Below the pieces are notes generated by a model. That model did no database searches and was not told the DNA's origin. It saw nothing but the letters and a program-made list of their open reading frames with translations. The position numbers and the translations under genes were made by a program. Of a stretch of DNA of 27,222 nt, positions 1 to 7,940 are shown piece by piece. The stretch's first letter is position 1. Each line of letters begins with the position of its first letter. Where the stretch lies: contig JAGQIY010000434.1 in the NCBI GenBank assembly GCA_020430865.1, positions 1-27,222 of the forward strand, written 5' to 3'. The DNA comes from Myxococcales bacterium (GTDB lineage Bacteria > Myxococcota > Polyangia > Polyangiales > Polyangiaceae).

Positions 1-2
1 CG

Positions 3-1325
3 GGGACCGGAGGCAGCGGCGGAACTGCTGGAGTGGGAGGCGGAGGTGCGGGGGGCGCGGGCGGCGGCGTGTCCACGTCCTACCCCTGGCTGATGGTGAC
101 TTCTGGCAACACGCTCACGTTGCTGGGGATCGAAGACCTGACAGCGGTGAAGTCCGCCAAGCTGAAGACCAGCAGCAGCTACCACACTTGGTCTCCCGAC
201 GGAAACGCGTTGCTGCTTCATGATTCGGGTAACGTCATCGCCCAGCGGGTGGACGAGACAGGAGCCTCGGATCGCTTCACGGTCACCTCGACGAGCGGCG
301 GCTCCTACCCGCAGACCGCGTGGTCGAGGGACGGCCAGATCATCAGCGCGGTCAGCGCGAGCCGGGAACTCCGGCTCCTGCCGGCATACCAGGACCTTCC
401 AACGAGCACCGTCCTCACGTATCAGGCCATCGCGCTCGAGTGGTCTCCCAGTCGCAACGAGTTCTTGCTGCTCAACGGGTACCCGGGAAGCGATCAGCTG
501 TGCATCGGCCTGCCATATGGTTCCCTGCGGCAAATCGCAAAGGCGGGAGCGACGGTCTCCGAGATGTCCTGGTCAGACGACGGCGACTATGTCCTGTACA
601 AGACCTCCGAGGGGCGGTTCCTGGTGGAGCGGAGCGCTAGCGGCACCGATCCCGGGACCGCCTTGCCCGACGCGAAGCAGTGGTCCTGGCTGCCTGGAGG
701 CCATCTGTTCGTGACCTACGGCAACGCGCCACTACGCCTGTTCGACGCGTCGAACCCCTCGTCGCCCACGGACCTCACGACGGAGGACGTGAGCGGCGTC
801 GGGGTGTCCCCGACCGGCGATCAGCTCGTGTGGTCGAACGGAACCATGGGGGGCCTGGTGGAACCGGGGACCCAGGCGGCCACGGCCCTCACCGGCAACC
901 CCTTCCACTATTCCACGGAGTGGAACCCGAGCGGGTCGCGCCTCATCTACCGTAATGAGACCGCCACGCAGCTCGTCTACCTCGACGTCAACCCCCTCGA
1001 GGAGGTGCTCCTCGTCTCGGGCAGCGCTCCGGTCTACCTCTCCCCCACCGCACAGACAGCGTTCTACGCGATCGGTGAAACGGCGTATCTGCGAGATACT
1101 TCTGCGAACCCACCAGGGACCAGCTTGCCGGTCTATTCGACGGGCTCGTCGTTCGTGCGTCTCACAGGAGTGGGTTGGTCGCCGCAGGGCGACCGTGCCT
1201 TGTTCGATGCGACGATGAACGGATCACCGACGGCGCTCCAGGCGCTCAAGGTCGACGGGCTGGCGGTCTCGGCTCCATTGCAGATCTACAGCGGTGGGGG
1301 TACGTACGAGTGGCAACCTCGCTAG
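3..1325 (+). CDS. TolB/PD40-like beta-propeller protein, 5' end missing
   Basis: The frame is open to the left edge and starts inside a Gly-rich stretch (GTGGSGGTAG...), so the true start lies upstream; the GTG at 33 is just an internal Val codon. After the Gly-rich tether come about 400 residues holding seven recurrent W-S-P-D-G-like turns (WSPDGNALLL, WSRDGQIISA, WSPSRNEFLL, WSDDGDYVLY, VSPTGDQLVW, WNPSGSRLIY, WSPQGDRALF). This is the spacing and motif of PD40/TolB-type propeller blades and suggests one seven-bladed propeller. The family typically acts in the periplasm or at the cell surface as a protein-binding scaffold; no catalytic residues are recognisable. By analogy with the convergent neighbour it was probably a lipoprotein, but the lipobox is outside the window. 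Fold confidence is good; the role is unknown. Confidence 0.8.
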   Translation, partial: GTGGSGGTAGVGGGGAGGAGGGVSTSYPWLMVTSGNTLTLLGIEDLTAVKSAKLKTSSSYHTWSPDGNALLLHDSGNVIAQRVDETGASDRFTVTSTSGGSYPQTAWSRDGQIISAVSASRELRLLPAYQDLPTSTVLTYQAIALEWSPSRNEFLLLNGYPGSDQLCIGLPYGSLRQIAKAGATVSEMSWSDDGDYVLYKTSEGRFLVERSASGTDPGTALPDAKQWSWLPGGHLFVTYGNAPLRLFDASNPSSPTDLTTEDVSGVGVSPTGDQLVWSNGTMGGLVEPGTQAATALTGNPFHYSTEWNPSGSRLIYRNETATQLVYLDVNPLEEVLLVSGSAPVYLSPTAQTAFYAIGETAYLRDTSANPPGTSLPVYSTGSSFVRLTGVGWSPQGDRALFDATMNGSPTALQALKVDGLAVSAPLQIYSGGGTYEWQPR

Positions 1326-1359
1326 CGCGCGCCAGCGTCTGGATGCGAGGCGCGTGCGA

Positions 1360-1383
1360 GCGCGCGGCCCGCTGGCCGCGCGC
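1360..1383. terminator. GC-rich hairpin between convergent genes
   Basis: A perfect 10-bp inverted repeat (GCGCGCGGCC / GGCCGCGCGC) with a 4-nt loop CGCT sits in the 82-bp gap between two convergent genes. It is followed on the + strand by the mildly T-rich TGTTCCT. It could end transcription in both directions. There is no proper U-tract, so intrinsic termination is an inference from position and stem strength. Confidence 0.5.
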
Positions 1384-1407
1384 TGTTCCTCGAAGCGCCG
1401 AGTGGAA

Positions 1408-3087
1408 TCACTTGACGGTCACGTAGCCGTCCACGTCGCCACCGCTTGGAGCCTCCTCGATGCGCGCGCCCGCCAGGGCCTGATTCGCCGTGGTGAGGTC
1501 GGTCGTCGTGAAGAGCTCGTCGCTGCCATTGGTGAGTAGATCGCCGAGCGCGACTACGCGCTTGCCGTTGGCGGAGAAGCCAAAGTCGACGTAGGTGAGG
1601 TTCGAGGCGGCCTGTTCCTCGAACAGCCGTATGCCGCCCATGCCCGTCGTGGGCAACAGGTACAAGGAGTAGAACTTGTCCGTGCTTCCGAGCCAGTTCG
1701 AGACCACCAGGAGACGATCTCCGCCCTGGCTCCACCTCATTGGTAGGAAGAAGGTCGGCCCTCGGGTGCCCGCGCCAGGGGCTGTCGTGAGAACATTCGA
1801 TACCCGCTCGGCAGCGCTGCCACCCGCGAGCGAGAGCACGTAGACGTCGTAGACGCCAGCATTGGGCGCCTCGGACGAGAACGCGAGCTTCGTCCCATCG
1901 GGGCTGATGGCGATGGGGCCGATCCCCGCCTCGCCGTTGGCGTTGGTCAGGGACGTGCCCGGTACCTGCTCACGATTCTGTCCGTCCACATCCGCGCGGT
2001 AAGCACGGTAGAGTCCGTCCACTTCCCAGTCGCCGGTGAAGTAGAGCTTGCTCCCGCTCGCCCAGTACAGGCTCTCGTTGACGGAGCCGCCGCTCGCGAT
2101 CTCGCCCGCGCTCACGACGGGTGTGGGCGTGGGTGCGGTGGCGCGCGCGTCCACGGTGAACAGCTCGTCGACGTCATTGGTCGTGGCGTCCGCCGTGAAC
2201 GCCAGATAAGCGGGGCCGGTTCCCGTGGTCGACGGGTCCCAGGCCATGGCGTGCACGTCGTTGTCCTTGTTCGTCAGCTCGGTGTGCATGCGCACGGCCG
2301 CTCCGCCGGCAGCCGGGATCACGTAGAGGTTGTTCGCTCCGTTCGTGGTTTCGACGTCCCCAATGAAGGCGATCAGGCTGCCGTCCGGAGAGAACTCGAG
2401 GTCCTCGATCTCCGAATCGTCTCGGTTCCCGGTGAAGATGGTCGATGGCGAGGTTCCGTCGGCGTTCATGACCACGAGGATCCCGTTGCCGCTCGAGTTC
2501 GTTCCGGCGAGGGCCACCTTCGTTCCGTCGGGGGAGACAGCGCCCGGGCCGATCTTCTGCGCCGTATCGAAGTCGCCGGGAACGGTGAGGTCGGTGCGAG
2601 TCGCCGAAGGCAGCCCCATGCTGGCAATGGCGCTTGTCTTGTCGGTGTCGAAGTCACCAAAGTACAGCAGCATCGTATCATCGCCAGCCACGCCGCCCGT
2701 GCCCCCGGTTCCCGCGGTGCCCCCGGCTCCCGCCGTGCCCCCAGCTCCCGCGGTGCCCCCCGTTCCCGCGGCGCCAGCGCTTCCGCCTGTTGCGCCCGTT
2801 CCTCCGGTGCCGGCTGTTCCAGCGCTGCCTCCGGCTGCTCCGGCTCCCGCGGAACCCGCGTTGCCCGCGGAGCCACCGTTCCCTGCGGAACCACCAATCC
2901 CGGCGGAACCGCCGTTGCCCGCTGAGCCCCCATTGCCCGCTGTGCCGCCGTTGCCGGCCGTCCCCGCGCTGCCAGCGCTTCCGCCGCCGTCGTCATCGCT
3001 GCCGCACGCGGTGATCACGCTCGAGCCACCAAGGGCCAGCACCAGCGCCAGGGCGCCGTGGGGGGAAGTCTTCAACAAGTTCCGCAT
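1408..3087 (-). CDS. Gly-tethered lipoprotein with PD40/TolB-like beta-propeller
   Basis: 559 aa. The signal peptide ends in the lipobox ITAC with Cys28. An acidic patch (GSDDD) follows, then about 95 residues of Gly/Ala/Ser/Thr/Asn low complexity (roughly 35-131, units such as GGSAGN and GGTAGA), then a propeller of about 420 residues. Blade motifs are visible: VSPDGTKVAL, FSPDGSLIAF, WDPSTTGTGP, YWASGSKLYF, ISPDGTKLAF, WSQGGDRLLV and FSANGKRVVA, seven in all. The ATG at 3087 is supported by GAGGAG (complement of 3094-3099) six bases upstream. The protein probably sits in the outer membrane or on the surface with the tether holding the propeller away from the membrane. Residue +2 is Gly, so the E. 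coli Asp+2 inner-membrane retention rule does not apply. It resembles the convergent neighbour, so the two may be diverged paralogues. The ligand is unknown. Confidence 0.85.
   Translation of the reverse strand: MRNLLKTSPHGALALVLALGGSSVITACGSDDDGGGSAGSAGTAGNGGTAGNGGSAGNGGSAGIGGSAGNGGSAGNAGSAGAGAAGGSAGTAGTGGTGATGGSAGAAGTGGTAGAGGTAGAGGTAGTGGTGGVAGDDTMLLYFGDFDTDKTSAIASMGLPSATRTDLTVPGDFDTAQKIGPGAVSPDGTKVALAGTNSSGNGILVVMNADGTSPSTIFTGNRDDSEIEDLEFSPDGSLIAFIGDVETTNGANNLYVIPAAGGAAVRMHTELTNKDNDVHAMAWDPSTTGTGPAYLAFTADATTNDVDELFTVDARATAPTPTPVVSAGEIASGGSVNESLYWASGSKLYFTGDWEVDGLYRAYRADVDGQNREQVPGTSLTNANGEAGIGPIAISPDGTKLAFSSEAPNAGVYDVYVLSLAGGSAAERVSNVLTTAPGAGTRGPTFFLPMRWSQGGDRLLVVSNWLGSTDKFYSLYLLPTTGMGGIRLFEEQAASNLTYVDFGFSANGKRVVALGDLLTNGSDELFTTTDLTTANQALAGARIEEAPSGGDVDGYVTVK
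2690..2990 (-). repeat. Degenerate repeat encoding the Gly/Ala/Ser tether
   Basis: Imperfect short tandem units of about 9-18 bp (variants of the codons for GGSAGN, GGTAGA and GGTGGV) fill this stretch of the lipoprotein gene. The antisense frame reads as a Pro-rich pseudo-protein, which is a shadow. Such repeats can change length by slippage. Confidence 0.75.
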
Positions 3088-3093
3088 TCCGTT

Positions 3094-3099
3094 CTCCTC
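3094..3099 (-). promoter_or_regulatory. Ribosome binding site fixing the lipoprotein start
   Basis: Minus-strand GAGGAG, six bases before the ATG at 3087. It supports that start. Confidence 0.7.
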
Positions 3100-3285
3100 G
3101 TGATTCCCCGCCTACTGGTCGGGGAGTTCGTAAGTGGCGCTCTCCGTGCAGGAGATCACCGGCACCGGATCCCTCCGCAGCAGCGCGTCGGCACGGAGAC
3201 GGCATTGTGTCGTTCTGGTGAATCCGAGCGGTGGGCCGAGCGCTCACGTTGCAGGACCCCGAGCAGCCTGATACCCGCCTGCCGA

Positions 3286-4809
3286 ATGCCGCTGGGTTCT
3301 CGTCTGCGTCGCTGGTGCGCGCGCTCCGTCGCTTGCTTGCCGCTGCTGGCCGGCGCTTGCGGGTCGTCGCCGGCGCACAGCCAGCGCGAGGCCGAGATCG
3401 CGTCGGTGATGGCTCGCGCCGATCAGTCGCTGATCGAGAATCGACCGCGGCTGGTGGCGGGGAAGTACGCCCGCATGTCGACGGGTGTGTACGACTACTA
3501 CCGCGGTAGTGTGCCGGTCTTCGAGCACGACTGGCGCGAGGCGTCCCAGGGGATCGCGCGCTCCGACTTCGCTCTCGCCGCTCCGCTGGTGCTCAGCACC
3601 AGCGACGCGCATCCGGAGAACTTCGGGCTGCTTCTCGGATCGGACGGGCGGCTCGCCCTCGAGCCCAACGATTTCGATGGCGCGGACCTGGTGCCCTACC
3701 TCTGGGATCTACGGCGCCTCGCCGTAGGCATGCTGATCGGAGCGCAGCAGTCGAACCCCACGGATGCGGACGCGCGCGCGGCGGTGCGCGCGCGGCAGGA
3801 CGACGTGGTGCGCGCCGTGGCCCGGGGATACCTCGATGGGATCCGCGCGCAAGCCAGGCAGCGCCAGCGCACGCGGATCACCGACGGGCTCGCCAACCCG
3901 ATCCTGGTCGACTTATTTCGACGTGGGAACAAAGACCTCGCGTCGCGAGACGAGCTGGACCAGCTGACCGAGCTCGAAGCGAGCGGCCGGCGGCGCTTGC
4001 TTCGCGGCCCGCCCGACAGCAGCGACCCTCAGGAGGTGCTCGCAGACTTGCCGCGCTGGGCCTACGATGCGCTGCCAGCAGTGCTCTCGGAGTATCGACT
4101 GGGCCGACTGATCGATCCTCCCAGCGCCGACGCGCTCCAGCTCCTGGATGCCGCGCGGCTGTTTGGCAAGGGCGTGGCCAGCTGGCCCCGGCTGAAGATC
4201 TTGCTCTTGCTCCGGGGCGACACCGACGCGCCGGACGACGACCTCATCTTGGAACTCAAGGAGCTTGGAGACGCCGGCGTCAGCGGCTGGCGCCCGCCCG
4301 GGGTCTACTTCAACGACGTGCAAGAGCGCATCCGCATGACCACCTGGAGGCTCTGGTCGCGCAAGGACGCTGAGCCGCTGTGGGGCACCGCGAGCTACTT
4401 CGGCTTCCCCGTGCAGCTGCGTCGCGAGTCCGAGGCTCAGAAGACGCTGCGCACGGATCGCTTCGAGGATGCCGAGGGCACTCCGGAGGCGATCATCGGC
4501 CTCGCACGGATCCTCGGTGGCCTGCTCGCGGAGCTCCACGCGACCCCGAGCGATGTCTCCGCGGCGCCAGCCAAGGCGATCGCCGGGCGCATCGGTACTC
4601 GCGACGAAGCCTTCATCGACGAGCAACTCCAGGTCGCGCTGGCCTACGCCGATCAGGTGACCCGCGACCTGACTGACTTCCGTCGGGCACTGGCCGATCT
4701 CGGCCTCGACCTCGGACTCCCCCAGCGCCCCGGCGCGCCCCGCGCCAAGCCGGATCTCGAGGCGCTGCTTGGTGCTCCGCCCTCACCCCCAAACCCCGTG
4801 GCTCCCTAG
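3286..4809 (+). CDS. DUF2252 (PF10009-type) protein with lipoprotein signal
   Basis: 507 aa from the ATG at 3286. That start was chosen because it yields an Arg-rich n-region, a hydrophobic stretch and a near-lipobox LLAGAC (Cys25; Ala at -3 is atypical). No strong Shine-Dalgarno is visible. The body shows DUF2252 hallmarks: ARMSTGVYDYYRGS, then SDAHPENFG (His109, Asn112), then PNDFDGAD (Asp129, Asp131) and YLWDLRRLAVGM. The family is distantly related to kinase-fold aminoglycoside/choline phosphotransferases, but its biochemical role is not established. The first Gly of the usual GDxH motif is Ser here. The odd point is the export signal: most DUF2252 proteins I know of look cytoplasmic, while this one appears periplasmic or membrane-anchored. 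It is the first gene of a three-gene unit with a beta-barrel (7 bp downstream) and a lamin-tail lipoprotein. The domain call is firm; the export is likely. Confidence 0.85.
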   Translation: MPLGSRLRRWCARSVACLPLLAGACGSSPAHSQREAEIASVMARADQSLIENRPRLVAGKYARMSTGVYDYYRGSVPVFEHDWREASQGIARSDFALAAPLVLSTSDAHPENFGLLLGSDGRLALEPNDFDGADLVPYLWDLRRLAVGMLIGAQQSNPTDADARAAVRARQDDVVRAVARGYLDGIRAQARQRQRTRITDGLANPILVDLFRRGNKDLASRDELDQLTELEASGRRRLLRGPPDSSDPQEVLADLPRWAYDALPAVLSEYRLGRLIDPPSADALQLLDAARLFGKGVASWPRLKILLLLRGDTDAPDDDLILELKELGDAGVSGWRPPGVYFNDVQERIRMTTWRLWSRKDAEPLWGTASYFGFPVQLRRESEAQKTLRTDRFEDAEGTPEAIIGLARILGGLLAELHATPSDVSAAPAKAIAGRIGTRDEAFIDEQLQVALAYADQVTRDLTDFRRALADLGLDLGLPQRPGAPRAKPDLEALLGAPPSPPNPVAP

Positions 4810-4816
4810 GTTCCTC

Positions 4817-5962
4817 ATGCGACGCTTCGTGCTCTCTCTCGGGCTGCTGCCCAGCTTGCTCCCCGCCGTCGCTCTGGCTCAGAGCGAGCCGCTCCCGGCG
4901 GACCCGAATGCGGCCCCCACCTACGAGGGACGCGCGGCGCCTCCGACCGCGAGCGGCCGCAAGCTCGAAGGCGTGACCCTCACTCCGGGCTTGGAGGTGT
5001 TCGCTCAGTACGCCTATCGCCGCACGGAAACGCAAGACGCTGGAGGAGCCGACTCCAGCGAGTGGTTCCACGAGTTCGACGTACCTCGCATCCACCTTTC
5101 GTTGACCGCCGAGACGGATCAGGTGATGGGGCGTGTGCTCTTCGAGGCGGTGCGTTCGGCTGAAGACGGCGCGCTCGTCGGCGTCTCCGGGGACAGCCTG
5201 GTGGCTCGGGTGAGGGAAGGCTACGGCGGCTATCGAGGGATCTCCTGGCTGGAGGTGAACGCGGGCCTGGTGCCTACGCTGACCCTCGCCGAGCTCGAGG
5301 GGACCTGGATGCTGCGTGCGATCGGTGCTCCGCCTCAGGAAGAGGCGGGTCTGCTGTCTCCAGCAGACATCGGCGGGAGCGCACGCGTGCTGCTGCCAGG
5401 CAGCGGTCCCGAAGAGGACTCGAGTCACGGCTGGATCGGCGTCGCGGCGTACAACGGTGAGGGCTACACGAACCGAGAGCTGAATCGAGGCAAGAACTTC
5501 GAGCTGGCAGCGAGCATTCATCCAATTTCCGTGGGGATTATGCGTGCGCTCGGGGTCTTCGCGGGGTACACCAAGGGTTCCACCGGGACCGGGCTCTCGC
5601 GTTCGGATCGGGCGACGGGCGCCCTGCTCTGGCAGGGCACGTTCTTGCGCGCTGGAGCTGGGTTCACCTACGCCTGGGGGCTGGCCGATAGCGGCGCGGC
5701 GCGTTCGTGGATGGTGGACGGGTTCGCCAACCTGAAGCCTTGGAGGGGCCTGATCGCGGCGCTGCGAGCGAGCAGCTGGCGCCGCAGCACGAAGAGCGAC
5801 GACTCGGTGCTGAGCCTGACCGGCGCCGTGGGTTGGGAGTTCGCTCCGGCGCAACAAACTTTCCTCGCGGTAACGCGGTCCTTGCCGAGCGACGAGGCGC
5901 AGACGGCGTTGCCAGACAGTGACTACTTGGAGGCTCGTGCAGTGGTACGGGTCGCTTTCTAG
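4817..5962 (+). CDS. Outer-membrane beta-barrel (porin-like) protein
   Basis: 381 aa from the ATG at 4817, seven bases after the DUF2252 stop, with only a weak AGG as ribosome binding signal (likely translational coupling). The Sec signal peptide (MRRFVLSLGLLPSLLPAVALAQ) probably ends at ALA-Q. The mature protein alternates polar and hydrophobic/aromatic residues as in transmembrane beta-strands (LEVFAQYAYRR, RIHLSLTAETD, LGVFAGYTKGS, LRAGAGFTYAWGL). It ends in VRVAF, the C-terminal Phe signature recognised by the BAM machinery. The overall pattern resembles phosphate-selective porin O/P-like proteins, but substrate selectivity cannot be read from the sequence. Co-transcription with an exported DUF2252 protein and a lipoprotein suggests one envelope complex or pathway. 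Confidence 0.8.
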   Translation: MRRFVLSLGLLPSLLPAVALAQSEPLPADPNAAPTYEGRAAPPTASGRKLEGVTLTPGLEVFAQYAYRRTETQDAGGADSSEWFHEFDVPRIHLSLTAETDQVMGRVLFEAVRSAEDGALVGVSGDSLVARVREGYGGYRGISWLEVNAGLVPTLTLAELEGTWMLRAIGAPPQEEAGLLSPADIGGSARVLLPGSGPEEDSSHGWIGVAAYNGEGYTNRELNRGKNFELAASIHPISVGIMRALGVFAGYTKGSTGTGLSRSDRATGALLWQGTFLRAGAGFTYAWGLADSGAARSWMVDGFANLKPWRGLIAALRASSWRRSTKSDDSVLSLTGAVGWEFAPAQQTFLAVTRSLPSDEAQTALPDSDYLEARAVVRVAF

Positions 5963-5981
5963 AGAATCGAGGAGATCGAGG

Positions 5982-6755
5982 ATGTTGTACCGAATTGCTT
6001 TGGGATTGCTGGCCGGGACGTTGGTGCTGAGCGGAGCAGCGTGCTCCGAGAGCACCGAGGACGACGGCAGCGGAGGTAGCGGCGCACAGGGGGGCAGCGG
6101 CGCTGACGGGGGATCCGCCGGGAGCGCGCAGGGGGGCAGCGGAGCTGAAGGTGGCAGCGGCGCTCAGGGTGGCAGCGGCGGCCAGGGCGGCAGCGGTGGC
6201 TCCGGTCAGGGCGGCAGCGGCGGTGGTCAAGGCGGTAGCGGAGGCGGCTCCGGCGGCGTGGATTTCCCGATGGCCACCGAGTGCGGCTTGACCAACGCCG
6301 CGAGCGTTTCCGTGGTGATCAACGAGATGTCCGCGGACGACGAGTGGATCGAGCTCTACAACCCCGGCAGCGTGACCGTCTCACTGAGCGGGCTCACCGT
6401 GGCGGACCTGGGGGACGATGGTTGTCCAGACTCGAGCGAGGGCATCACGTTCGGTTCCGGGGCGGAGATCCCACCAGGCGGCTTCCTGCTCTTGCTCGGC
6501 GATCAGACCCCTTCGCCCGATCTCCAGACGACGTGCATCGGCGACGTCACCTCCTGCTACCACGTCGGCTTCAAGCTCAGCGCATCCAAGGGCGATGCGG
6601 GCTTCATGCTGAACGGCACCGAGGTCATCGCCTACACGGGCTTTGGCGCCGATGAGATCCCGGACGGGGACACGTATGGGCGCGTCCCCGATGGCACCGG
6701 CGCCTTCACCCTCACTCAGCCAACTCCTGGCGAAGCGAACGTCGCCGCTCAGTAG
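5982..6755 (+). CDS. Gly-tethered lipoprotein with lamin-tail (LTD) domain
   Basis: 257 aa. The ATG at 5982 has AGGAG (5970-5974) seven bases upstream and gives a signal peptide ending in LSGAAC (Cys21). An acidic patch (SESTEDD) and about 65 residues of GGSGAQ/GGSGGQ-type repeats follow. From about residue 108 the protein matches a lamin-tail domain: VVINEMSADDEWIELYNPG, LSGLTVADLG, an IPPGGFLLLLGD strand, and a GRVPDGTGAF...QPTPGEAN ending. Bacterial LTD domains occur on secreted or surface proteins and are thought to mediate binding or attachment; no catalysis is expected. It lies 19 bp after the barrel gene, so it is probably the third cistron of that operon. Its last codons overlap the stop of the convergent stress gene by 7 bp. 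Confidence 0.85.
   Translation: MLYRIALGLLAGTLVLSGAACSESTEDDGSGGSGAQGGSGADGGSAGSAQGGSGAEGGSGAQGGSGGQGGSGGSGQGGSGGGQGGSGGGSGGVDFPMATECGLTNAASVSVVINEMSADDEWIELYNPGSVTVSLSGLTVADLGDDGCPDSSEGITFGSGAEIPPGGFLLLLGDQTPSPDLQTTCIGDVTSCYHVGFKLSASKGDAGFMLNGTEVIAYTGFGADEIPDGDTYGRVPDGTGAFTLTQPTPGEANVAAQ
6063..6255 (+). repeat. GGSG-type tandem repeat in coding sequence
   Basis: Repeated 9-18-bp units (variants of GGC-AGC-GGC-GCT-CAG-GGT) encode the tether GGSGAQGGSGAEGGSG and relatives. The region is nearly pure Gly/Ser/Gln/Ala and is a likely site of length variation. Confidence 0.75.
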
Positions 6756-7294
6756 TTGTAGGCCGGGGGCGACACGTCGGCGGGCTTGCCGCGCTCGGAG
6801 TTGACCTTCAGCGCGCCTGCCTCTTCCAAGACATTTCGCGCGCGCTGGGTCTCGTCCGAGGTGCGCGTGTCCACCGCGACGACGACACCGCCGCCTCGGA
6901 TCGTTGCCTCGTAGAGCTTCGCCTCATGCTCGGAGAGCCCGAGCCCGATCAGTCCACCGAGCAGCCCACCGGTAGCCGCTCCTGCGCTGAGACCTGCCAG
7001 CACGGCGACGAGGGGACCCGCAGCCAGGAGACCGATACCCGGCACGGCCACCGTCACCACCGCGGTCAGACCGGCGGCGATCGCGCCGATGATGCCGCCC
7101 GCTACGCCTCCAACAGCCGCCCCTTCGGGCCCCTTGGTGTTCTTCTGTACCGTGGCGAAATGCTGCCGTGCGGATTCAGTCATCAGGACGCTGATGTCCC
7201 GGTGCAGGAAGCCGTGGCTCTCCAGGGTGTGGACGGCGCTCTGAGCGCCGGCGGGGGTCTTGAACGCGCCGAAAACGACCTTGTGTGTGGTCAT
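6749..7294 (-). CDS. YflT-like general stress protein (PF11181-like)
   Basis: 181 aa. The ATG at 7294 is preceded by a strong AAGGAG (7301-7306 on the complement), so longer upstream starts are unlikely. The N-terminus (VVFGAFKTPAGAQSAVHTLE...GFLHRDISVLM) matches the heat-induced YflT/general stress protein 17M domain. A long Gly/Ala/Val-rich hydrophobic middle (about residues 60-120, with GGVAGGII and GGLLGGLIGLGL) looks like Gly-zipper membrane-inserting helices. The C-terminal part (GGGVVVAVDTRTSDETQRARNVLEEAGA) is a second small alpha/beta segment typical of these proteins. Likely a membrane-associated stress protein of unknown mechanism. It is divergent from a small hydrophilic stress-type gene, so the pair may share control. 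The stop overlaps the end of the LTD lipoprotein gene. Confidence 0.8.
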   Translation of the reverse strand: MTTHKVVFGAFKTPAGAQSAVHTLESHGFLHRDISVLMTESARQHFATVQKNTKGPEGAAVGGVAGGIIGAIAAGLTAVVTVAVPGIGLLAAGPLVAVLAGLSAGAATGGLLGGLIGLGLSEHEAKLYEATIRGGGVVVAVDTRTSDETQRARNVLEEAGALKVNSERGKPADVSPPAYNY

Positions 7295-7634
7295 GGTGTG
7301 CTCCTTCGTGATGCACGCGAGCGCAGGTGTGATCGCGCTCGTGCTGATCGAGCGTGTTGCAGGTGACGTGCCGTTCCGCGCTGGGCTCAGCGATCGCTGG
7401 GAGGCGCGGGCGAAGTCAGTCGGCGCTCGCACCAGTGGGGGGGGAGGGAGCGAGGCGTGCTGCCCCGAACGGTGCATGTGCGTGTACACGGTCAGCAGCG
7501 TCTGACCTTTCCCTGCGGACGCACCAGGGCTGCCTGGCGTGAGCTGAGCCGGTTCGGCCGCATTCCCTCCCGGTGCTTCGGGGCGGCACGAGTCTTGAAC
7601 TCAGTGCGCTCAGAACCCAACCACGGGAGGACCC
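7295..7634. other. 340-bp divergent intergenic region
   Basis: No convincing gene is present. The two ends carry the ribosome binding sites of the flanking genes (AAGGAG complement at 7301-7306 and GGGAGG at 7625-7630). There is a run of eight G at 7437-7444 and a CTCAG direct repeat around 7601-7614. Promoters for both stress genes must lie here, but I see no clear sigma-70 -35/-10 pair. ORFs crossing the region are shadows. Confidence 0.5.
7625..7630 (+). promoter_or_regulatory. Ribosome binding site of the small hydrophilic protein
   Basis: GGGAGG, four bases before the ATG at 7635. It supports the start of this very short gene and hence its reality. Confidence 0.7.
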
Positions 7635-7874
7635 ATGTCGAACACCGAAGCGAGCACTGAAACGAACACCAAGGCGAATCAACAGGTCGAGGGCGAGGGG
7701 AGCTACAGCGCGACTCACCGCTACCAGAAGGACCTGAAGCAGTACCAGGAGCAGGGCGATCCCGAGCGCGCCGCGCAGCGGGCCAAGCAGGCTGTCGAGG
7801 GCGAAGAAGGCAAGCAGCTCCAGCAAGCCGAAGACGAAGCCAAGCGCCGCGGTCAGCAGATCTCGCAGAAGTAG
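7635..7874 (+). CDS. Small hydrophilic stress-type protein
   Basis: 79 aa with a good Shine-Dalgarno at 7625-7630. It is highly charged, has no hydrophobic segment and no Cys, and is rich in Gln, Glu, Lys and Ala. The core GEGSYSATHRYQKDLKQY followed by AAQRAKQAVEG and AEDEAKRRGQ resembles a widespread family of short, uncharacterised, probably disordered or helical proteins found beside stress genes in proteobacteria. I base this on recalled family resemblance, not a search. Divergent to the YflT-like gene. A LEA-like protective role is an inference only. Confidence 0.75.
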   Translation: MSNTEASTETNTKANQQVEGEGSYSATHRYQKDLKQYQEQGDPERAAQRAKQAVEGEEGKQLQQAEDEAKRRGQQISQK

Positions 7875-7940
7875 ACTCGTCAGCGCCGGGGCGAGCTGCT
7901 GCTCGGCGACTCGGCTACCCTCACGGCTTTACGACCGAGT

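Noticed and set aside
2330..3103. Pro-rich + strand open frame (PPVPAVPPAPA)
   Set aside because: Direct complement of the Gly-rich tether of the lipoprotein; composition artefact.
3105..3125. Hairpin TCCCCG...CGGGGA in front of the propeller lipoprotein
   Set aside because: A 6-bp stem with a 9-nt loop is expected by chance in this GC content; no supporting signal.
4613..6055. 480-codon minus-strand open frame
   Set aside because: Antisense to the DUF2252 end and the barrel gene, Arg/His/Gln-rich with no recognisable domain; typical shadow ORF of high-GC DNA.
6063..6255. Possible CRISPR or satellite array
   Set aside because: The repeats are in frame and encode the GGSG tether of a lipoprotein; no spacers.
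7875..7940. Terminator between the small stress gene and the hydrolase
   Set aside because: Only a 5-bp CGAGC/GCTCG stem and a 6-bp long-range match; too weak to call.
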